Source: Gammaproteobacteria bacterium
Lineage (GTDB): Bacteria; Pseudomonadota; Gammaproteobacteria; Enterobacterales; Kangiellaceae
NCBI GenBank assembly: GCA_013373375.1
Contig: JABXHY010000005.1
Span: 62,001-126,000 of the forward strand
Length of the DNA: 64,000 nt
Reading direction: 5' to 3'
The notes below the pieces were generated by a model. That model was given only the letters and a program-made list of their open reading frames with translations. It searched no databases and was not told the DNA's origin. Position 1 is the stretch's first letter. Each line of letters opens with the position of its first letter. This document shows, one piece after another, positions 1 through 11,437 of the stretch. The position numbers were made by a program, and so were the translations under genes.

Positions 1-138
1 CGTAACAGCTTCAACTTCAAGCGGAACCAATCCTTTTTCACGCAAGCTATTTCGAATTTGGCGAGGTGTGTCGCCTTCTAAAATACCTTTTTTCTGACGA
101 CCTTTATCGTCCAGTGCAAGAAATTCAAATGCAGCCAT
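1..138 (-). CDS. gspF: Type II secretion system inner membrane protein GspF, N-terminal part (runs off the left edge)
   Basis: Minus-strand translation [46 protein letters not shown] is GspF-like; its ATG overlaps the gspE stop (TAATG). Confidence 0.88.
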   Translation of the reverse strand, partial: MAAFEFLALDDKGRQKKGILEGDTPRQIRNSLREKGLVPLEVEAVT

Positions 139-1700
139 TAATCTTCTCGCGTAACTCTGAGAACTTCTTCTACTGTGGTAATGCCTCTCAACACTAAGGC
201 ACGACCATCCGCTCGAATTGAAGGACTGAACTGGCGTGCATGTCGCTCGATGACTTGCTCACTTTCACCATTGTGAATCATGGTGCGCATTTCATCGTCA
301 ATAAGTAGAAGTTCAAAAATACCTTGCCGTCCTTTGTATCCCAAATGACGACACTCTTCACAACCCGTTGCACGATACAACGTCGGTGGGTCGTTAACAT
401 CAAAGCCCATTAAATCGCATTCGCCTTCATCAGCGGTGTAGCCTTCCTTGCATGCGTCACATAATGTCCGAACTAAACGCTGTGCAAGTACTCCCAACAT
501 TGAGGAAGAAAGCAGAAATGGTTCAACACCCATATCGACTAAACGAGTGACTGCACCAATCGCTGTGTTTGTATGTAAGGTAGATAACACTAAGTGACCA
601 GTTAAACTCGCTTGAACCGCAATTTGAGCCGTTTCGAGATCTCGTATTTCGCCCACCATCACAACATCAGGATCTTGACGTAGAATTGCGCGAAGTCCTC
701 TCGCAAACGTCATATCAACTTTAGAGTTAACCTGAGTCTGGCCGATACCATCGAGTAAGTACTCAACAGGATCTTCAACCGTTAATATATTTCGCTGTTT
801 ACTATTCAACATCGTCAAACCGGCATAAAGAGTTGTGGTTTTACCAGAACCTGTTGGCCCTGTTACCAAAATAATTCCATGAGGTTTGTGTAAGATGCTG
901 CTCATTTGCTGCATTAATTTTTCTGGCATACCCAAATGAGTAAAGTCGAGTCGGCCCGCCTGTTTGTCGAGTAAACGAAGTACCACTCGCTCACCATGAC
1001 TCGATGGCATTGTCGACACCCGCACGTCAACTGCGCGATTCGCAATTTTCAATGCGATACGACCATCTTGAGGAACTCGCTTTTCAGCGATATCCAATTT
1101 TGCCATTACTTTGATACGCGACACTAATAAGGGCGCTAATTTACGGCTCGGCGATAAAACTTCCCGAAGCACGCCATCAACACGAAAACGAACGGTGAGT
1201 TCTTTTTCAAATGTTTCAATGTGAATATCTGATGCGTTTTCTTTAATTGCTTCGGTTAACAAGGCGTTGATCAATTTTATGATTGGCGCATCGTCTTCAT
1301 TTTCAAGTAAGTCTTCTGTTTCAGGTAGTTCTTCGGCGAGTCGAAATAAGTCCATTTCCTCACCGATATCTTCCATTGCTTGCATAGCTTCCGAAGAATC
1401 GTTTTGGTAAACCTGACCTAAGTGTTGTTCAAATTCGTTTTCATCAACTTTTCGTAAGGCGATGGATTTATCTAGAAAACGGCGAACTTCAATAATGGCA
1501 TCTCGTGACACAGGTTCTCGAGCAACTACTTGAGCGGGTTCACCGCTGTCATCAATAACCACAATGCCATGACGACGGGCAAAACCGAAAGGCAAACGAG
1601 CCCTTAATACTGGATCGTCTGGCAAAGTGTCGAACTCATCTGCTGGTTGCAGATCAGGTTCGACTATTGTCGTTTCAATGTCGGTTAACTCAGTTGCCAT
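138..1700 (-). CDS. gspE: Type II secretion ATPase GspE
   Basis: Walker [34 protein letters not shown], CxxC zinc motifs (CDACKEGY...[19 protein letters not shown]). Confidence 0.97.
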   Translation of the reverse strand: MATELTDIETTIVEPDLQPADEFDTLPDDPVLRARLPFGFARRHGIVVIDDSGEPAQVVAREPVSRDAIIEVRRFLDKSIALRKVDENEFEQHLGQVYQNDSSEAMQAMEDIGEEMDLFRLAEELPETEDLLENEDDAPIIKLINALLTEAIKENASDIHIETFEKELTVRFRVDGVLREVLSPSRKLAPLLVSRIKVMAKLDIAEKRVPQDGRIALKIANRAVDVRVSTMPSSHGERVVLRLLDKQAGRLDFTHLGMPEKLMQQMSSILHKPHGIILVTGPTGSGKTTTLYAGLTMLNSKQRNILTVEDPVEYLLDGIGQTQVNSKVDMTFARGLRAILRQDPDVVMVGEIRDLETAQIAVQASLTGHLVLSTLHTNTAIGAVTRLVDMGVEPFLLSSSMLGVLAQRLVRTLCDACKEGYTADEGECDLMGFDVNDPPTLYRATGCEECRHLGYKGRQGIFELLLIDDEMRTMIHNGESEQVIERHARQFSPSIRADGRALVLRGITTVEEVLRVTRED

Positions 1701-3828
1701 TACCGTTCTCTTGATCTGCTGTTGACTCTTTTTCCATTACCTCATGAAAACTTGGCGGTAGCGCTAATGAATCATCCCATGCTGGCAACAGAGGTGTATC
1801 TTCATCAGACATAAGATTAACGCCCTGAGCTCGCATATCAAGTTGTCTTCCACGAATATAATTGTATTTCCGCGAACTTAGTTCATGGATAGACTTTTCA
1901 TCTCGTAAAATTTTTGGACGAATAAAAACCATCAAATTTCGTTTGGTTTTGGTTGTTCTGTTTGAACTGAACAGTGAGCCCAATAATGGAATATCTCCGA
2001 GAACGGGCACTTTTTCAGTACTTTCCTGAATATCTTCGTCAATCAAACCACCTAACACGACCATGCCGCCATCGTTAACTTGAACGGTAGTGGATATTTG
2101 ACGCTTGTTGGTGATGATATCGGCACCTGTCGATCCAGCGATCGAAGACACTTCTTGTTCTATTTGCAAACGAACCGAGTTGCCTTCATTAATCAATGGA
2201 GTAATTTTAAGTTTGATACCAACGTCTTTTCGATCGACAGTGGTAAAAGGATTTGAATTGTTATTACCCAACGCAGAGCCGGTAATAATAGGAACTTCTT
2301 GACCGACACTGATTGACGCTTCTTCATTATCCAATGTCGTGATGCTTGGGGTCGATAAAACGTTTGACTCTGTATCTCTTCCGAGTGCTTGAATGAGAGC
2401 GCCCCATTCAACATCACCATCAGAATTGGTTTCACCAAAACCGAATACGATGCCCTGCGATCCTGCCAATGCTTGCGCTAACGCTGCACCATTATCGCCA
2501 TTGTTTCGAATTGGATTTTCTTGCACATTGCCATCAACGATTACTGTCTCACCACCAGTTTCTTGACCTTCGAGCGCAGCAAGTCCAGCAGCAACGCTTA
2601 CATTAGATGCGCCAGTATTCCCAAAGTTAGTGAAAGCACCAGCTGCTGACAAAAGCTGTACGCCTAATTGCTTTAATCCAATTTCGGAAACTTCTGCGAT
2701 TACCGCTTCTACATGAACCTGAGCGCGACGAATATCCAATTGACGAATAACGGCTTCAAATGATTTCAGCATATCTTGTTGAGCTGTTATAACAAGAGCG
2801 TTTGTATCTTCGTGAGCTTTAATTGAATACTGCTTTCCAGGACCGCGTTTCTTCGCCTGAGCTTGAGGGTCATCGCTTTCAATCGACTCACCAACGCCTT
2901 CCAAAAGCTGTGCAACATCAGCAGCCTTTGCATAATTCAAATAAATAACTTTGGTGTTTCCATCGGTACTGTTCTCACTGTCGAGACGTGCAATAAGTGC
3001 TTTCAGTCTTAATCGGTCTCGATTTTCAGCCGACAGTAAAATACTGTTGGTACGTTCATCAGCAACAAATCTTGGTTGAGAAGTAGCGACATCTTTTTGC
3101 GCATTTTGTTTTTGCAATGTATCTAAAATTCGAACAATTTCAGCTGCTGCTGCGTGTCGTAATTCAATAACTTCAATTTCTTCATTACTTTCATGATCAA
3201 TTTGCTGAATAACTTTAACAATTCGATCAACATTGGCTTTTGAGTCGTGCAACAAAATAACATTGGTTGCTCTTATTTGCCCCATGTGCATTTTCTGAGG
3301 GATTAGCTGACGCAATACCGGCATTAATTGTGTTACATCGACATTTTCTACTTTAATAACGCGCGTGACTTGCTCATCTGCTGGAGCATCTAAAGAACCA
3401 TTATCGACTCGTGTCGCGTCTTGTTTTACTTCTTGGTCCTGAATTACTTTTACGATGTTGCCCTGTTCAACCACGCCAAAATCATTCAGTTTGAGTACAC
3501 TCAAAAACAGCCCCCAAATTTCTTCTTCATTGAGCGGTTGTTGAGAAATAACGTTTACTTTTTTGCCTTTAACCCGATCACTTAAAATGATGGTTTTTCC
3601 TGTTAATCGGCTAACGGTCTCGATGAATACTTTTATATCAGTATCCTTCAAATTAACAGTCGCCTGTCCTGCCCATGAGATTGGTAGCATAGTGATACAT
3701 AACGTTACTGCAAGGCACTGCTTGAGCAATTTGCTATCCCTAATTCGAAATGACATAGATTTACCTGTGAGTTTCATTATTTTTATCCGCTGCCATCTGG
3801 CTAAAATCGGCTTTGTAATTTTGTTCAT
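1690..3828 (-). CDS. gspD: Type II secretion secretin GspD
   Basis: Repeated N domains ([33 protein letters not shown]-type) and secretin domain ([16 protein letters not shown]); overlaps gspE and gspC. Confidence 0.97.
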   Translation of the reverse strand: MNKITKPILARWQRIKIMKLTGKSMSFRIRDSKLLKQCLAVTLCITMLPISWAGQATVNLKDTDIKVFIETVSRLTGKTIILSDRVKGKKVNVISQQPLNEEEIWGLFLSVLKLNDFGVVEQGNIVKVIQDQEVKQDATRVDNGSLDAPADEQVTRVIKVENVDVTQLMPVLRQLIPQKMHMGQIRATNVILLHDSKANVDRIVKVIQQIDHESNEEIEVIELRHAAAAEIVRILDTLQKQNAQKDVATSQPRFVADERTNSILLSAENRDRLRLKALIARLDSENSTDGNTKVIYLNYAKAADVAQLLEGVGESIESDDPQAQAKKRGPGKQYSIKAHEDTNALVITAQQDMLKSFEAVIRQLDIRRAQVHVEAVIAEVSEIGLKQLGVQLLSAAGAFTNFGNTGASNVSVAAGLAALEGQETGGETVIVDGNVQENPIRNNGDNGAALAQALAGSQGIVFGFGETNSDGDVEWGALIQALGRDTESNVLSTPSITTLDNEEASISVGQEVPIITGSALGNNNSNPFTTVDRKDVGIKLKITPLINEGNSVRLQIEQEVSSIAGSTGADIITNKRQISTTVQVNDGGMVVLGGLIDEDIQESTEKVPVLGDIPLLGSLFSSNRTTKTKRNLMVFIRPKILRDEKSIHELSSRKYNYIRGRQLDMRAQGVNLMSDEDTPLLPAWDDSLALPPSFHEVMEKESTADQENGNGN

Positions 3829-4760
3829 TATCGTTCGGCTCCACCAAGTTGAATGGTGACATCTTGAGATTGACCATTGCGTAGCAGAGTCAAACTAACT
3901 TCTTGCGCACTTGCAAGTGTGTCTTTAAGCATTAACAGTTGCCCAGGATCATTAAGTGGGATCCCATTAATATTGGTCACAATGTCGTTGCGTCTTAATT
4001 TCAATTCATAAAATAATCGGCGAGCTTTTCCGGGTGAAATTTTCACTCCCTGAATAACACCGTTTTCCATCACCGGTTCCCAACGAAGCATATCTTTCAG
4101 GCTTGCCGGATCAGTTTGCAATTTTTTCCTAATATCAGTGAGTTCTTGCTGAATACGAGGATTGTCGACCACGATGTTTTCACTTTTAGGTCCCTCAGCT
4201 GGAGCTCGCTCGTCGGTCTTTAAAGCTGCAGGCCCCCGATCCATCGCAATCACCGAATCTTCTTGTTCCAGTGTTAACGATTCTAACTGCCCAGAGGTGT
4301 TTAAAATTACTTTGGTCGCCTGTACTTGATGCAATACAGCGCCTCGACCACCGTTGATTTTATCGCCAATAAAATAGACATCTTGATCGCCACCCGATTC
4401 AATTATTGCGCTTGCTCTGTCTTCTTCACTCGAAGCATAAATGCCTCTAAGTTTGAGCGGAAGCCGTGTTTCTGTTGCCGCAACTTCAACGACAGGTTGT
4501 TCAATTGGCTTGGCTGTGACATCACCAAATAGGTGTTTACTAACGATCGCTTCGACCGAAACATTTGCAGTGGTAGTGGTAGGGCGTTCTTGAGGAGTGG
4601 CTACAGGTGCAATTTTATAATCGGCAGTAAAAGCATCAGCCCACAGCCAGACTAGCTTTGCAAGCAAGTAAAGACTTACTAATATAAAAAGTGGCAGTCC
4701 CAACTTTAACCATAAGTCTGGTTTTTTAAAGCGCTGAATAATTGTGGCGTCTAACTGCAT
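3828..4760 (-). CDS. gspC: Type II secretion protein GspC
   Basis: Single N-terminal TM segment, HR domain (LPLKLRGIYASSEEDRASAIIES), C-terminal PDZ-like region; upstream of gspD. Confidence 0.93.
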   Translation of the reverse strand: MQLDATIIQRFKKPDLWLKLGLPLFILVSLYLLAKLVWLWADAFTADYKIAPVATPQERPTTTTANVSVEAIVSKHLFGDVTAKPIEQPVVEVAATETRLPLKLRGIYASSEEDRASAIIESGGDQDVYFIGDKINGGRGAVLHQVQATKVILNTSGQLESLTLEQEDSVIAMDRGPAALKTDERAPAEGPKSENIVVDNPRIQQELTDIRKKLQTDPASLKDMLRWEPVMENGVIQGVKISPGKARRLFYELKLRRNDIVTNINGIPLNDPGQLLMLKDTLASAQEVSLTLLRNGQSQDVTIQLGGAER

Positions 4761-5188
4761 TAACTTATCCTAACAACCCATTCTGGCTTATTGAAAACCA
4801 GAGATTCGTTTATTTTCGTTTTATTATGCTGGGTTTTAATTTTACAACTCAACCTTGCGGACTCAATTTCCCTGTTTGGCGACTCGACTGGTGTATATCG
4901 ATGGCGCTCAACATTCCTCAGGTTTAAACTAGGAGTTTAAACTCGTCAACCGAATGTTAAATAACCGCATTCGCCGCGCGAGGCCGCAAAGCATATCAAA
5001 ATTCACACTGAATCTCTCGCCTAAACAAGGTACTATTCACATTATGACATGAGCATTACTTGCGCAATCAATAAATTGTGGATTAAGTCCCACTTTATTG
5101 TGCTTTTAAACCCGTCAAGTCGCAGCACATTACATCAGGAACACTGCGCTTGGCTATCATAATATAGACAGGCTTACTAACGACCACA

Positions 5189-5572
5189 ATGACAGAAAAG
5201 GTTCGAATCGATAAATGGCTTTGGGCTGCCCGCTTTTACAAAACTCGAGGTCTCGCTAAAACGGCCATTGAAGGTGGTAAAGTGCACTACGAAGAACAGA
5301 GAGTAAAACCTGGACGAATCGTTGAAATTGGCGCTGAAATCAAGCTAAAACTTGGTCCCGATGAGCGTATTATTATTATCGATAGTATCAGCGATAAGCG
5401 TGGTCCCGCTAAGGTCGCGCAAGAGCTTTATCACGAGACAGACGACAGTATAAAGCAGAGAGAAGAAGCAAAAGCGTTGCGAAAAGCAGCCGGAGTTGTT
5501 CACGACAAAAAGCCTGATAAAAAACAAAGAAGGCAAATACATCGATTCAAACGAATCAATTCCAGTGAGTAA
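5189..5572 (+). CDS. hslR: Ribosome-associated heat shock protein Hsp15 (S4 domain)
   Basis: VRIDKWLWAARFYKTRGLAKTAIEGGKVHYEEQRVKPGR S4 motif; followed by hslO. Confidence 0.95.
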   Translation: MTEKVRIDKWLWAARFYKTRGLAKTAIEGGKVHYEEQRVKPGRIVEIGAEIKLKLGPDERIIIIDSISDKRGPAKVAQELYHETDDSIKQREEAKALRKAAGVVHDKKPDKKQRRQIHRFKRINSSE

Positions 5573-5618
5573 CTCACTTTTCAATTTAAACCATTTTTAA
5601 GGTAATCAATTAACGTCT

Positions 5619-6506
5619 ATGAACGACAATACTCAATCCGATTTTATCCAACGCTTTTTATTTGAAGGGCACTCGGTTCGCGGTCAATGGATAAGTTTAT
5701 CCACCTCCGTTAACGAACTAATGTCGGGACACAACTACCCTGATGCTGTTAAAAAACAGCTTAAATTTGCTGCGTTGGCAGCGAACTTGCTAACTGAAAC
5801 CCTAAAGTTTGAAGGCCGGTTGACGCTGCAAACACAAAGTGGTGGTGACTTAAAATTACTGTTAATTCAAGCGAATCATCAACATGAGTTCAGAGGGGTT
5901 GCTCGGTTCAACTCAGCTATCGAAAATTCAGACGACTTAAAAATATTGATGCCTGGCGCTCAAATGGCACTCACCATTGAACCTAAAAATGGAAAACGAT
6001 ATCAAGGCATTGTGCCGATGCATCAACACTCTCTTGCTGAAAACCTGGAGGATTACTTCCAGCAATCGGAACAACTCCCAACACGCATTTGGTTATTTGC
6101 CAATAATGAAAAAGCGGTCGGCTTGATGCTTCAGTCCATGCCTGGGGCGTCTGACGTAGCAGACTTAGACCATTTGGCCCAACTTGCTGCCACCTTGTCT
6201 GAAGACGAAGCTCTTTCATTAGCCTCGGATACCATCCTTCACCGGTTGTTCCATCAAGATCCATTGAGGCTTTTTCCCTCAACCGCGATTAAATATAGCT
6301 GTGGTTGTAGCAGAGAAAAGTCGTCAACCTCGCTCTCATTAGTACCAAAAGAAGAGTTACACGAAATTTTGAGGGAAGAAGGCAAAGTTGAGCTCACCTG
6401 CGAGTTTTGCCAGACTCAGTACGTTTACGACAGCATAGATGTTGAACAAGTACTCGCCAACTCAGGGCATGATATGAATCAATCGACTGGAAAAACTGTG
6501 CAGTAA
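5619..6506 (+). CDS. hslO: Redox-regulated chaperone Hsp33
   Basis: C-terminal CGCSREK...CEFCQTQYVYD zinc motif. Confidence 0.96.
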   Translation: MNDNTQSDFIQRFLFEGHSVRGQWISLSTSVNELMSGHNYPDAVKKQLKFAALAANLLTETLKFEGRLTLQTQSGGDLKLLLIQANHQHEFRGVARFNSAIENSDDLKILMPGAQMALTIEPKNGKRYQGIVPMHQHSLAENLEDYFQQSEQLPTRIWLFANNEKAVGLMLQSMPGASDVADLDHLAQLAATLSEDEALSLASDTILHRLFHQDPLRLFPSTAIKYSCGCSREKSSTSLSLVPKEELHEILREEGKVELTCEFCQTQYVYDSIDVEQVLANSGHDMNQSTGKTVQ

Positions 6507-6594
6507 AGTCGACAGCTTATTGGTGATTTACTCGGTATCTGTATAGGTAGGCAAAAAAGTTATTTTTGATTCAGCAAAAACCTCAAAATCCGAT

Positions 6595-6622
6595 TTGTTA
6601 ATCACCGTGGCGCGGTTATAAT
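6595..6622 (+). promoter_or_regulatory. Putative sigma-70 promoter of gcvT
   Basis: TTGTTA (6595-6600), 16 nt, TATAAT (6617-6622), 55 bp upstream of gcvT. Confidence 0.55.
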
Positions 6623-6676
6623 TCGCGCTCAATTTTTAGGCATTACTCAAACTCTCAATCTCATTAGGATTAACAC

Positions 6677-7765
6677 ATGGCTGGATTACACACCCCATTT
6701 CATCAATTACATATTGATGCAGGTGCACGAATGGTTGATTTCGGGGGCTGGGATATGCCAATCAATTACGGTTCGCAAATCGATGAGCATCATGCAGTAA
6801 GACAAGATGCTGGCATGTTTGATGTATCGCATATGACCATTGTTGAAGTGACTGGCGAAAACGCAAAGCCTTATCTGCAAAAACTTTTGGCGAACGACGT
6901 AGCCAAGCTCACACAAAGTGGCAAGGCACTCTACAGCGGCATGTTGAATGAGCAAGGCGGGGTCATTGATGATCTTATTACCTACTACCTTTCAGACGAC
7001 CACTATCGAGTCGTTGTGAATGCCTCCACTCGAGAAAAAGACTTAGCTTGGATGTCACAACATGCCACTTCTTTTGGCGTCAAAGTCGAGCACAATAAAA
7101 GCTTTGCAATGTTAGCTGTCCAAGGCCCAAAGGCCATTGAGAAAGTACAAAGTGTATTTAGTGATACTCAGCGAACAGCTACTGCTGAATTAGGCGTCTT
7201 TTTCGGAGTAGAAAGTGAAGGCTTTTTTATCGCTCGAACCGGTTACACAGGTGAAGATGGCTACGAAATTATGGTCCCGCTGGCTCAAGTAGAAAGCTTT
7301 TGGAACAATTTAATTAATGCTGGTGTTAAACCTTGCGGTCTTGGTGCACGAGATACTTTACGACTCGAGGCTGGCATGAATTTGTACGGTAATGATATGG
7401 ACGAATCCATTTCACCGCTTGAGGCTAACATGGGTTGGACCATTGCCTGGGAACCCAGCGATCGAGACTTTATCGGTCGAAGCGCTCTTGAACAACAAAA
7501 AGCAGATGGCGTAAAAAACAAACTGGCAGGGTTAGTACTCGAAGGAAAAGGTGTTCTTCGAGCCCATATGTCAGTAAAGGCTGAAGACGGATCTGTTGGG
7601 GAAATTACCAGCGGAACTATGTCGCCTACGCTAAAGAAAAGCATTGGACTGGCACGTATAAGCAAAACGGCAGGAGATACTGTAATGGTCGACATACGTG
7701 GTAAAGAAGTGCCAGCAAAAGTCGTCAAACCTTGCTTTGTACGTAAAGGTGAAGCTCTGGTTTAA
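6677..7765 (+). CDS. gcvT: Glycine cleavage system T protein (aminomethyltransferase)
   Basis: [35 protein letters not shown] motifs; in gcvTHP order. Confidence 0.98.
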   Translation: MAGLHTPFHQLHIDAGARMVDFGGWDMPINYGSQIDEHHAVRQDAGMFDVSHMTIVEVTGENAKPYLQKLLANDVAKLTQSGKALYSGMLNEQGGVIDDLITYYLSDDHYRVVVNASTREKDLAWMSQHATSFGVKVEHNKSFAMLAVQGPKAIEKVQSVFSDTQRTATAELGVFFGVESEGFFIARTGYTGEDGYEIMVPLAQVESFWNNLINAGVKPCGLGARDTLRLEAGMNLYGNDMDESISPLEANMGWTIAWEPSDRDFIGRSALEQQKADGVKNKLAGLVLEGKGVLRAHMSVKAEDGSVGEITSGTMSPTLKKSIGLARISKTAGDTVMVDIRGKEVPAKVVKPCFVRKGEALV

Positions 7766-7839
7766 TAAAACTTGCAGCTCAACAAATATAAGTTACTTTT
7801 TAATTATTCAACCAAATTTAATTTAACGAGGGCAATTCA

Positions 7840-8229
7840 ATGAGCGATATTCCAAGCGAACTAAAGTACGCGTCAAGTCATGAGTGGGCTCGACTCGAAG
7901 ATGATGGCAGTGTGACTGTTGGTATCACCGATCATGCTCAAGGTTTATTAGGAGACGTTGTTTACGTTGAGTTGCCTGAAGTTGACGCTGAAGTTGGCGC
8001 AGGCGATGAAATCGCTGTGGTTGAGTCGGTAAAAGCCGCTTCCGATATATACGCCCCAATTTCAGGCACTATTTTAGAAGTGAATGAAAACCTGGAAGAT
8101 TCGCCTGAAACAGTTAATACCGATAGCTATGGCGATGGTTGGATGTTTCGAATTCAACCGAGTAATGAGTCTGATTACCAAGATCTGTTAGACGCAGAAG
8201 CTTACTCAGAGTCAATTGCCGACGAATAA
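7840..8229 (+). CDS. gcvH: Glycine cleavage system H protein
   Basis: Lipoyl-lysine motif [16 protein letters not shown]. Confidence 0.98.
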   Translation: MSDIPSELKYASSHEWARLEDDGSVTVGITDHAQGLLGDVVYVELPEVDAEVGAGDEIAVVESVKAASDIYAPISGTILEVNENLEDSPETVNTDSYGDGWMFRIQPSNESDYQDLLDAEAYSESIADE

Positions 8230-8250
8230 TTAATTGTTGGACAGACATTC

Positions 8251-8290
8251 AATGCCTCGACAAACTTTTGTTGAGGCATTTCTTTTTTAG
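8251..8290 (+). terminator. Intrinsic terminator between gcvH and gcvP
   Basis: AATGCCTCGACAAA-CT-TTTGTTGAGGCATT (14-bp stem with one G.U) followed by TTCTTTTTT. Confidence 0.8.
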
Positions 8291-8353
8291 CAAACGAAAA
8301 ATCAAACGCCTTACGATTATAATGGCGGTTTTGACGATACGCAGGAAGACGTC

Positions 8354-11248
8354 ATGAAACACGAAACACCCGAATCTGTGGAGCAGCTTTCTCTAAATGC
8401 TCTCGAGAACCACGATGAGTTTGTTCTTCGTCATATTGGCCCCAGTATAGATGAACAACAAGCAATGCTAACGCAGCTTAACTTATCAACACTCGACGAA
8501 TTGATAGAACAAACCGTTCCGAAAAAAATTCAATTGCCAGAAGCGTTACCTCTTCCTGCTGCAAAAAGTGAAACAGAAGCACTTGAACACTTAATGTCAA
8601 TTGCGAAACAAAATGTGGTCAATAAATCATTTATTGGTATGGGGTACTACGGTGTAAAAACCCCCACTGTTATCCAACGCAATGTCCTCGAAAATCCAGG
8701 TTGGTACACCGCCTATACGCCTTATCAACCAGAAGTTGCACAAGGTCGACTGGAAGCAATTATTAACTTCCAACAAGTTGCCATCGACTTAACCGGTCTT
8801 GAGTTAGCAAGTGCCTCTTTGCTTGACGAAGCAACAGCGGCTGCAGAAGCCATGGCCTTGTCAAAACGTGTATCGAAAAACAAAAAGTCGAATGTTTACT
8901 TTATTGACGAAAACACTTTCCCACAAACCATCGATGTTATGCGAGCTCGTGCAGAATACTTTGGATTTGAGTTAATTTACGGTCCCGCAGAAGATGCACT
9001 GAATCACGATGTATTCGGTGCGTTTTTGCAATACCCAGACAAGCACGGGGAAATTAAAAATCTTGAATCACTTATCGCACAACTGCACGACAACAAAGCC
9101 ATCGTTTCAGTAGCTGCCGATATTTACAGCTTGGTGTTATTAAAATCACCCGGAGAAATGGGAGCAGATGTCGTACTAGGATCTGCGCAAAGGTTTGGTG
9201 TACCTATGGGTTTCGGTGGACCTCATGCAGCATTTTTTGCGACTCGCGATGCCTACAAAAGAGCATTGCCAGGTCGAATAATCGGTGTCTCGAAAGATAC
9301 TCGCGACAATGTTGCCTTACGGATGGCCATGCAAACACGTGAGCAACACATCCGACGCGAAAAAGCGACTTCTAACATTTGTACAGCGCAAGTACTTCTT
9401 GCCAACATGACATCTTTTTATGCGGTTTACCACGGCCCAGAGGGTTTAAAACGCATTGCAAATCGCATCAATCGCCTGGCGACCATTTTATCTTTAGCTG
9501 TTACAGATGCAGGAATTAAGCAAACCAATCAACACTGGTTCGATACTCTTACCTTCAAAATAGAGAACGCAAAACAAGTTCTTGAAGAAGGCCACAAAGC
9601 TGGCGTTAATTTGCGCTTTGATAATGAAACTCAACTGGGTGTTTCGATAGATGAAACAACTACTCGAGGCGACGTTGTAAAATTAGTTAAGTTACTAACT
9701 GGTAATGATATCAATATTGATGATTTCGATGGTAAAGCGGTCGATACTCAAAGCTTTCCAGCCGAAGTAAAACGTACCAGTGAGTTTTTAATGCATCCTG
9801 TTTTCAACAGCTACCACTCTGAAACGGAAATGTTGCGTTATCTAAAAAAACTGGAAAACAAAGATTTATCGTTAACTCATTCAATGATCGCTTTGGGCTC
9901 TTGCACCATGAAACTCAATGCAACATCAGAAATGATGCCGGTAACTTGGCCAGAATTTGGCAACATGCATCCTTTCGCACCAAAAGCACAAACGAAAGGT
10001 TACGATCAAATGATCAACGAACTTGGTGATTGGTTAATTACCATTACCGGTTACGATGCGATTTCTATGCAACCAAATTCAGGTGCGCAAGGCGAATACG
10101 CTGGTCTTCTTGCAATAATGAAGTATCACGAAAGTCGCGGTGAAGGACATCGAAATATTTGTTTGATCCCAAGTTCTGCTCACGGTACTAACCCTGCTTC
10201 AGCACAAATGGCTAACATGAAAGTTGTTGTCGTTAACTGTGATGAAAAAGGTAATGTCGACATTGAAGACCTAAAACAAAAAGCAGAAGAAGTGTCAGAC
10301 AACCTCGCCGCCATTATGGTGACCTATCCGTCAACCCACGGCGTGTACGAAGAAGCTATAAAGGATATTTGTGACATCGTGCATCAACACGGTGGGCAGG
10401 TGTATATGGACGGCGCGAATATGAACGCACAAGTGGCCATTACTTCTCCTGGGTCGATTGGCTCTGATGTATCGCATCTTAATTTACACAAAACATTCTG
10501 TATTCCACACGGCGGCGGTGGTCCAGGTATGGGACCGATTGGCGTGAAATCTCACTTGGCTCCTTTCCTGCCGAATCATCCTGTTCGTAAAATTGAAAAT
10601 ACCGGGACGGACAACGGTGCAGTTGCGGCGGCTCCTTTCGGTAGTGCTTCTATTCTTCCCATAAGTTGGATGTACATCGCCATGATGGGAGGCGAGGGAT
10701 TAAGAGAAGCGACCAAAATGGCATTACTCAATGCCAATTACGTTGCGAACCGACTTAGCGAACACTACCCAATTTTGTACACCGGCCGAAATGATCGTGT
10801 GGCTCACGAATGCATTATTGATTTACGAGCGATAAAAGCGGAAACCGGAGTGACTGAAGTTGATATCGCAAAGCGATTAATGGACTTTGGTTTCCACTCA
10901 CCAACAATGAGTTTTCCTGTTGCAGGAACTTTGATGGTTGAACCGACAGAGTCAGAATCAAAAGCCGAACTTGATCGTTTTATTGATGCCATGATCGCAA
11001 TTAAACAGGAAGTTAATAAAATTGCCAGTGGCGAGTTTGACAAAGAACACAATCCGCTAAAATTTGCTCCGCACACTCAGGTGGACATTGCGAACTGGGA
11101 TCGTCAATATTCAGTTAAAGAAGCTTGCTTCCCATTCAACGATCAATTAACCAGTAAGTTTTGGCCAACAGTGAATCGAATTGACGATGTATTTGGTGAT
11201 CGAAATCTCGTTTGTAGCTGTCCAAGCATTGAAACTTATCGAGGTTAA
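8354..11248 (+). CDS. gcvP: Glycine dehydrogenase (decarboxylating), P protein
   Basis: 964 aa; [27 protein letters not shown]-lysine region; [43 protein letters not shown]. Confidence 0.98.
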   Translation: MKHETPESVEQLSLNALENHDEFVLRHIGPSIDEQQAMLTQLNLSTLDELIEQTVPKKIQLPEALPLPAAKSETEALEHLMSIAKQNVVNKSFIGMGYYGVKTPTVIQRNVLENPGWYTAYTPYQPEVAQGRLEAIINFQQVAIDLTGLELASASLLDEATAAAEAMALSKRVSKNKKSNVYFIDENTFPQTIDVMRARAEYFGFELIYGPAEDALNHDVFGAFLQYPDKHGEIKNLESLIAQLHDNKAIVSVAADIYSLVLLKSPGEMGADVVLGSAQRFGVPMGFGGPHAAFFATRDAYKRALPGRIIGVSKDTRDNVALRMAMQTREQHIRREKATSNICTAQVLLANMTSFYAVYHGPEGLKRIANRINRLATILSLAVTDAGIKQTNQHWFDTLTFKIENAKQVLEEGHKAGVNLRFDNETQLGVSIDETTTRGDVVKLVKLLTGNDINIDDFDGKAVDTQSFPAEVKRTSEFLMHPVFNSYHSETEMLRYLKKLENKDLSLTHSMIALGSCTMKLNATSEMMPVTWPEFGNMHPFAPKAQTKGYDQMINELGDWLITITGYDAISMQPNSGAQGEYAGLLAIMKYHESRGEGHRNICLIPSSAHGTNPASAQMANMKVVVVNCDEKGNVDIEDLKQKAEEVSDNLAAIMVTYPSTHGVYEEAIKDICDIVHQHGGQVYMDGANMNAQVAITSPGSIGSDVSHLNLHKTFCIPHGGGGPGMGPIGVKSHLAPFLPNHPVRKIENTGTDNGAVAAAPFGSASILPISWMYIAMMGGEGLREATKMALLNANYVANRLSEHYPILYTGRNDRVAHECIIDLRAIKAETGVTEVDIAKRLMDFGFHSPTMSFPVAGTLMVEPTESESKAELDRFIDAMIAIKQEVNKIASGEFDKEHNPLKFAPHTQVDIANWDRQYSVKEACFPFNDQLTSKFWPTVNRIDDVFGDRNLVCSCPSIETYRG

Positions 11249-11270
11249 TTTATAAACGTTATACTTATTA

Positions 11271-11298
11271 AAAAGCCGCTAGTAAGCGGCTTTTTTTA
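11271..11298 (+). terminator. Intrinsic terminator after gcvP
   Basis: AAAAGCCGCTAGTAAGCGGCTTTTTTT. Confidence 0.85.
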
Positions 11299-11437
11299 TT
11301 AACTCAACCCATTAGCCAGAATCTTTAAGCTCCACTCAACAATTTGTTACCAATTCGAGATACTCGATACATCTTTTGCACAGATAATCGTCTAAAAGTC
11401 GTCCAATATTAGTTCATTTGAAAGCTCGGATTCTCAA

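Noticed and set aside
6507-6676. Possible glycine riboswitch upstream of gcvT
   Set aside because: The 170-nt region lacks the conserved glycine aptamer blocks; a simple promoter explains it.
7285-7728. 147-aa minus-strand ORF inside gcvT
   Set aside because: Fully antisense to a certain gene, low-complexity Ser/Pro/Arg composition, no recognisable domain.
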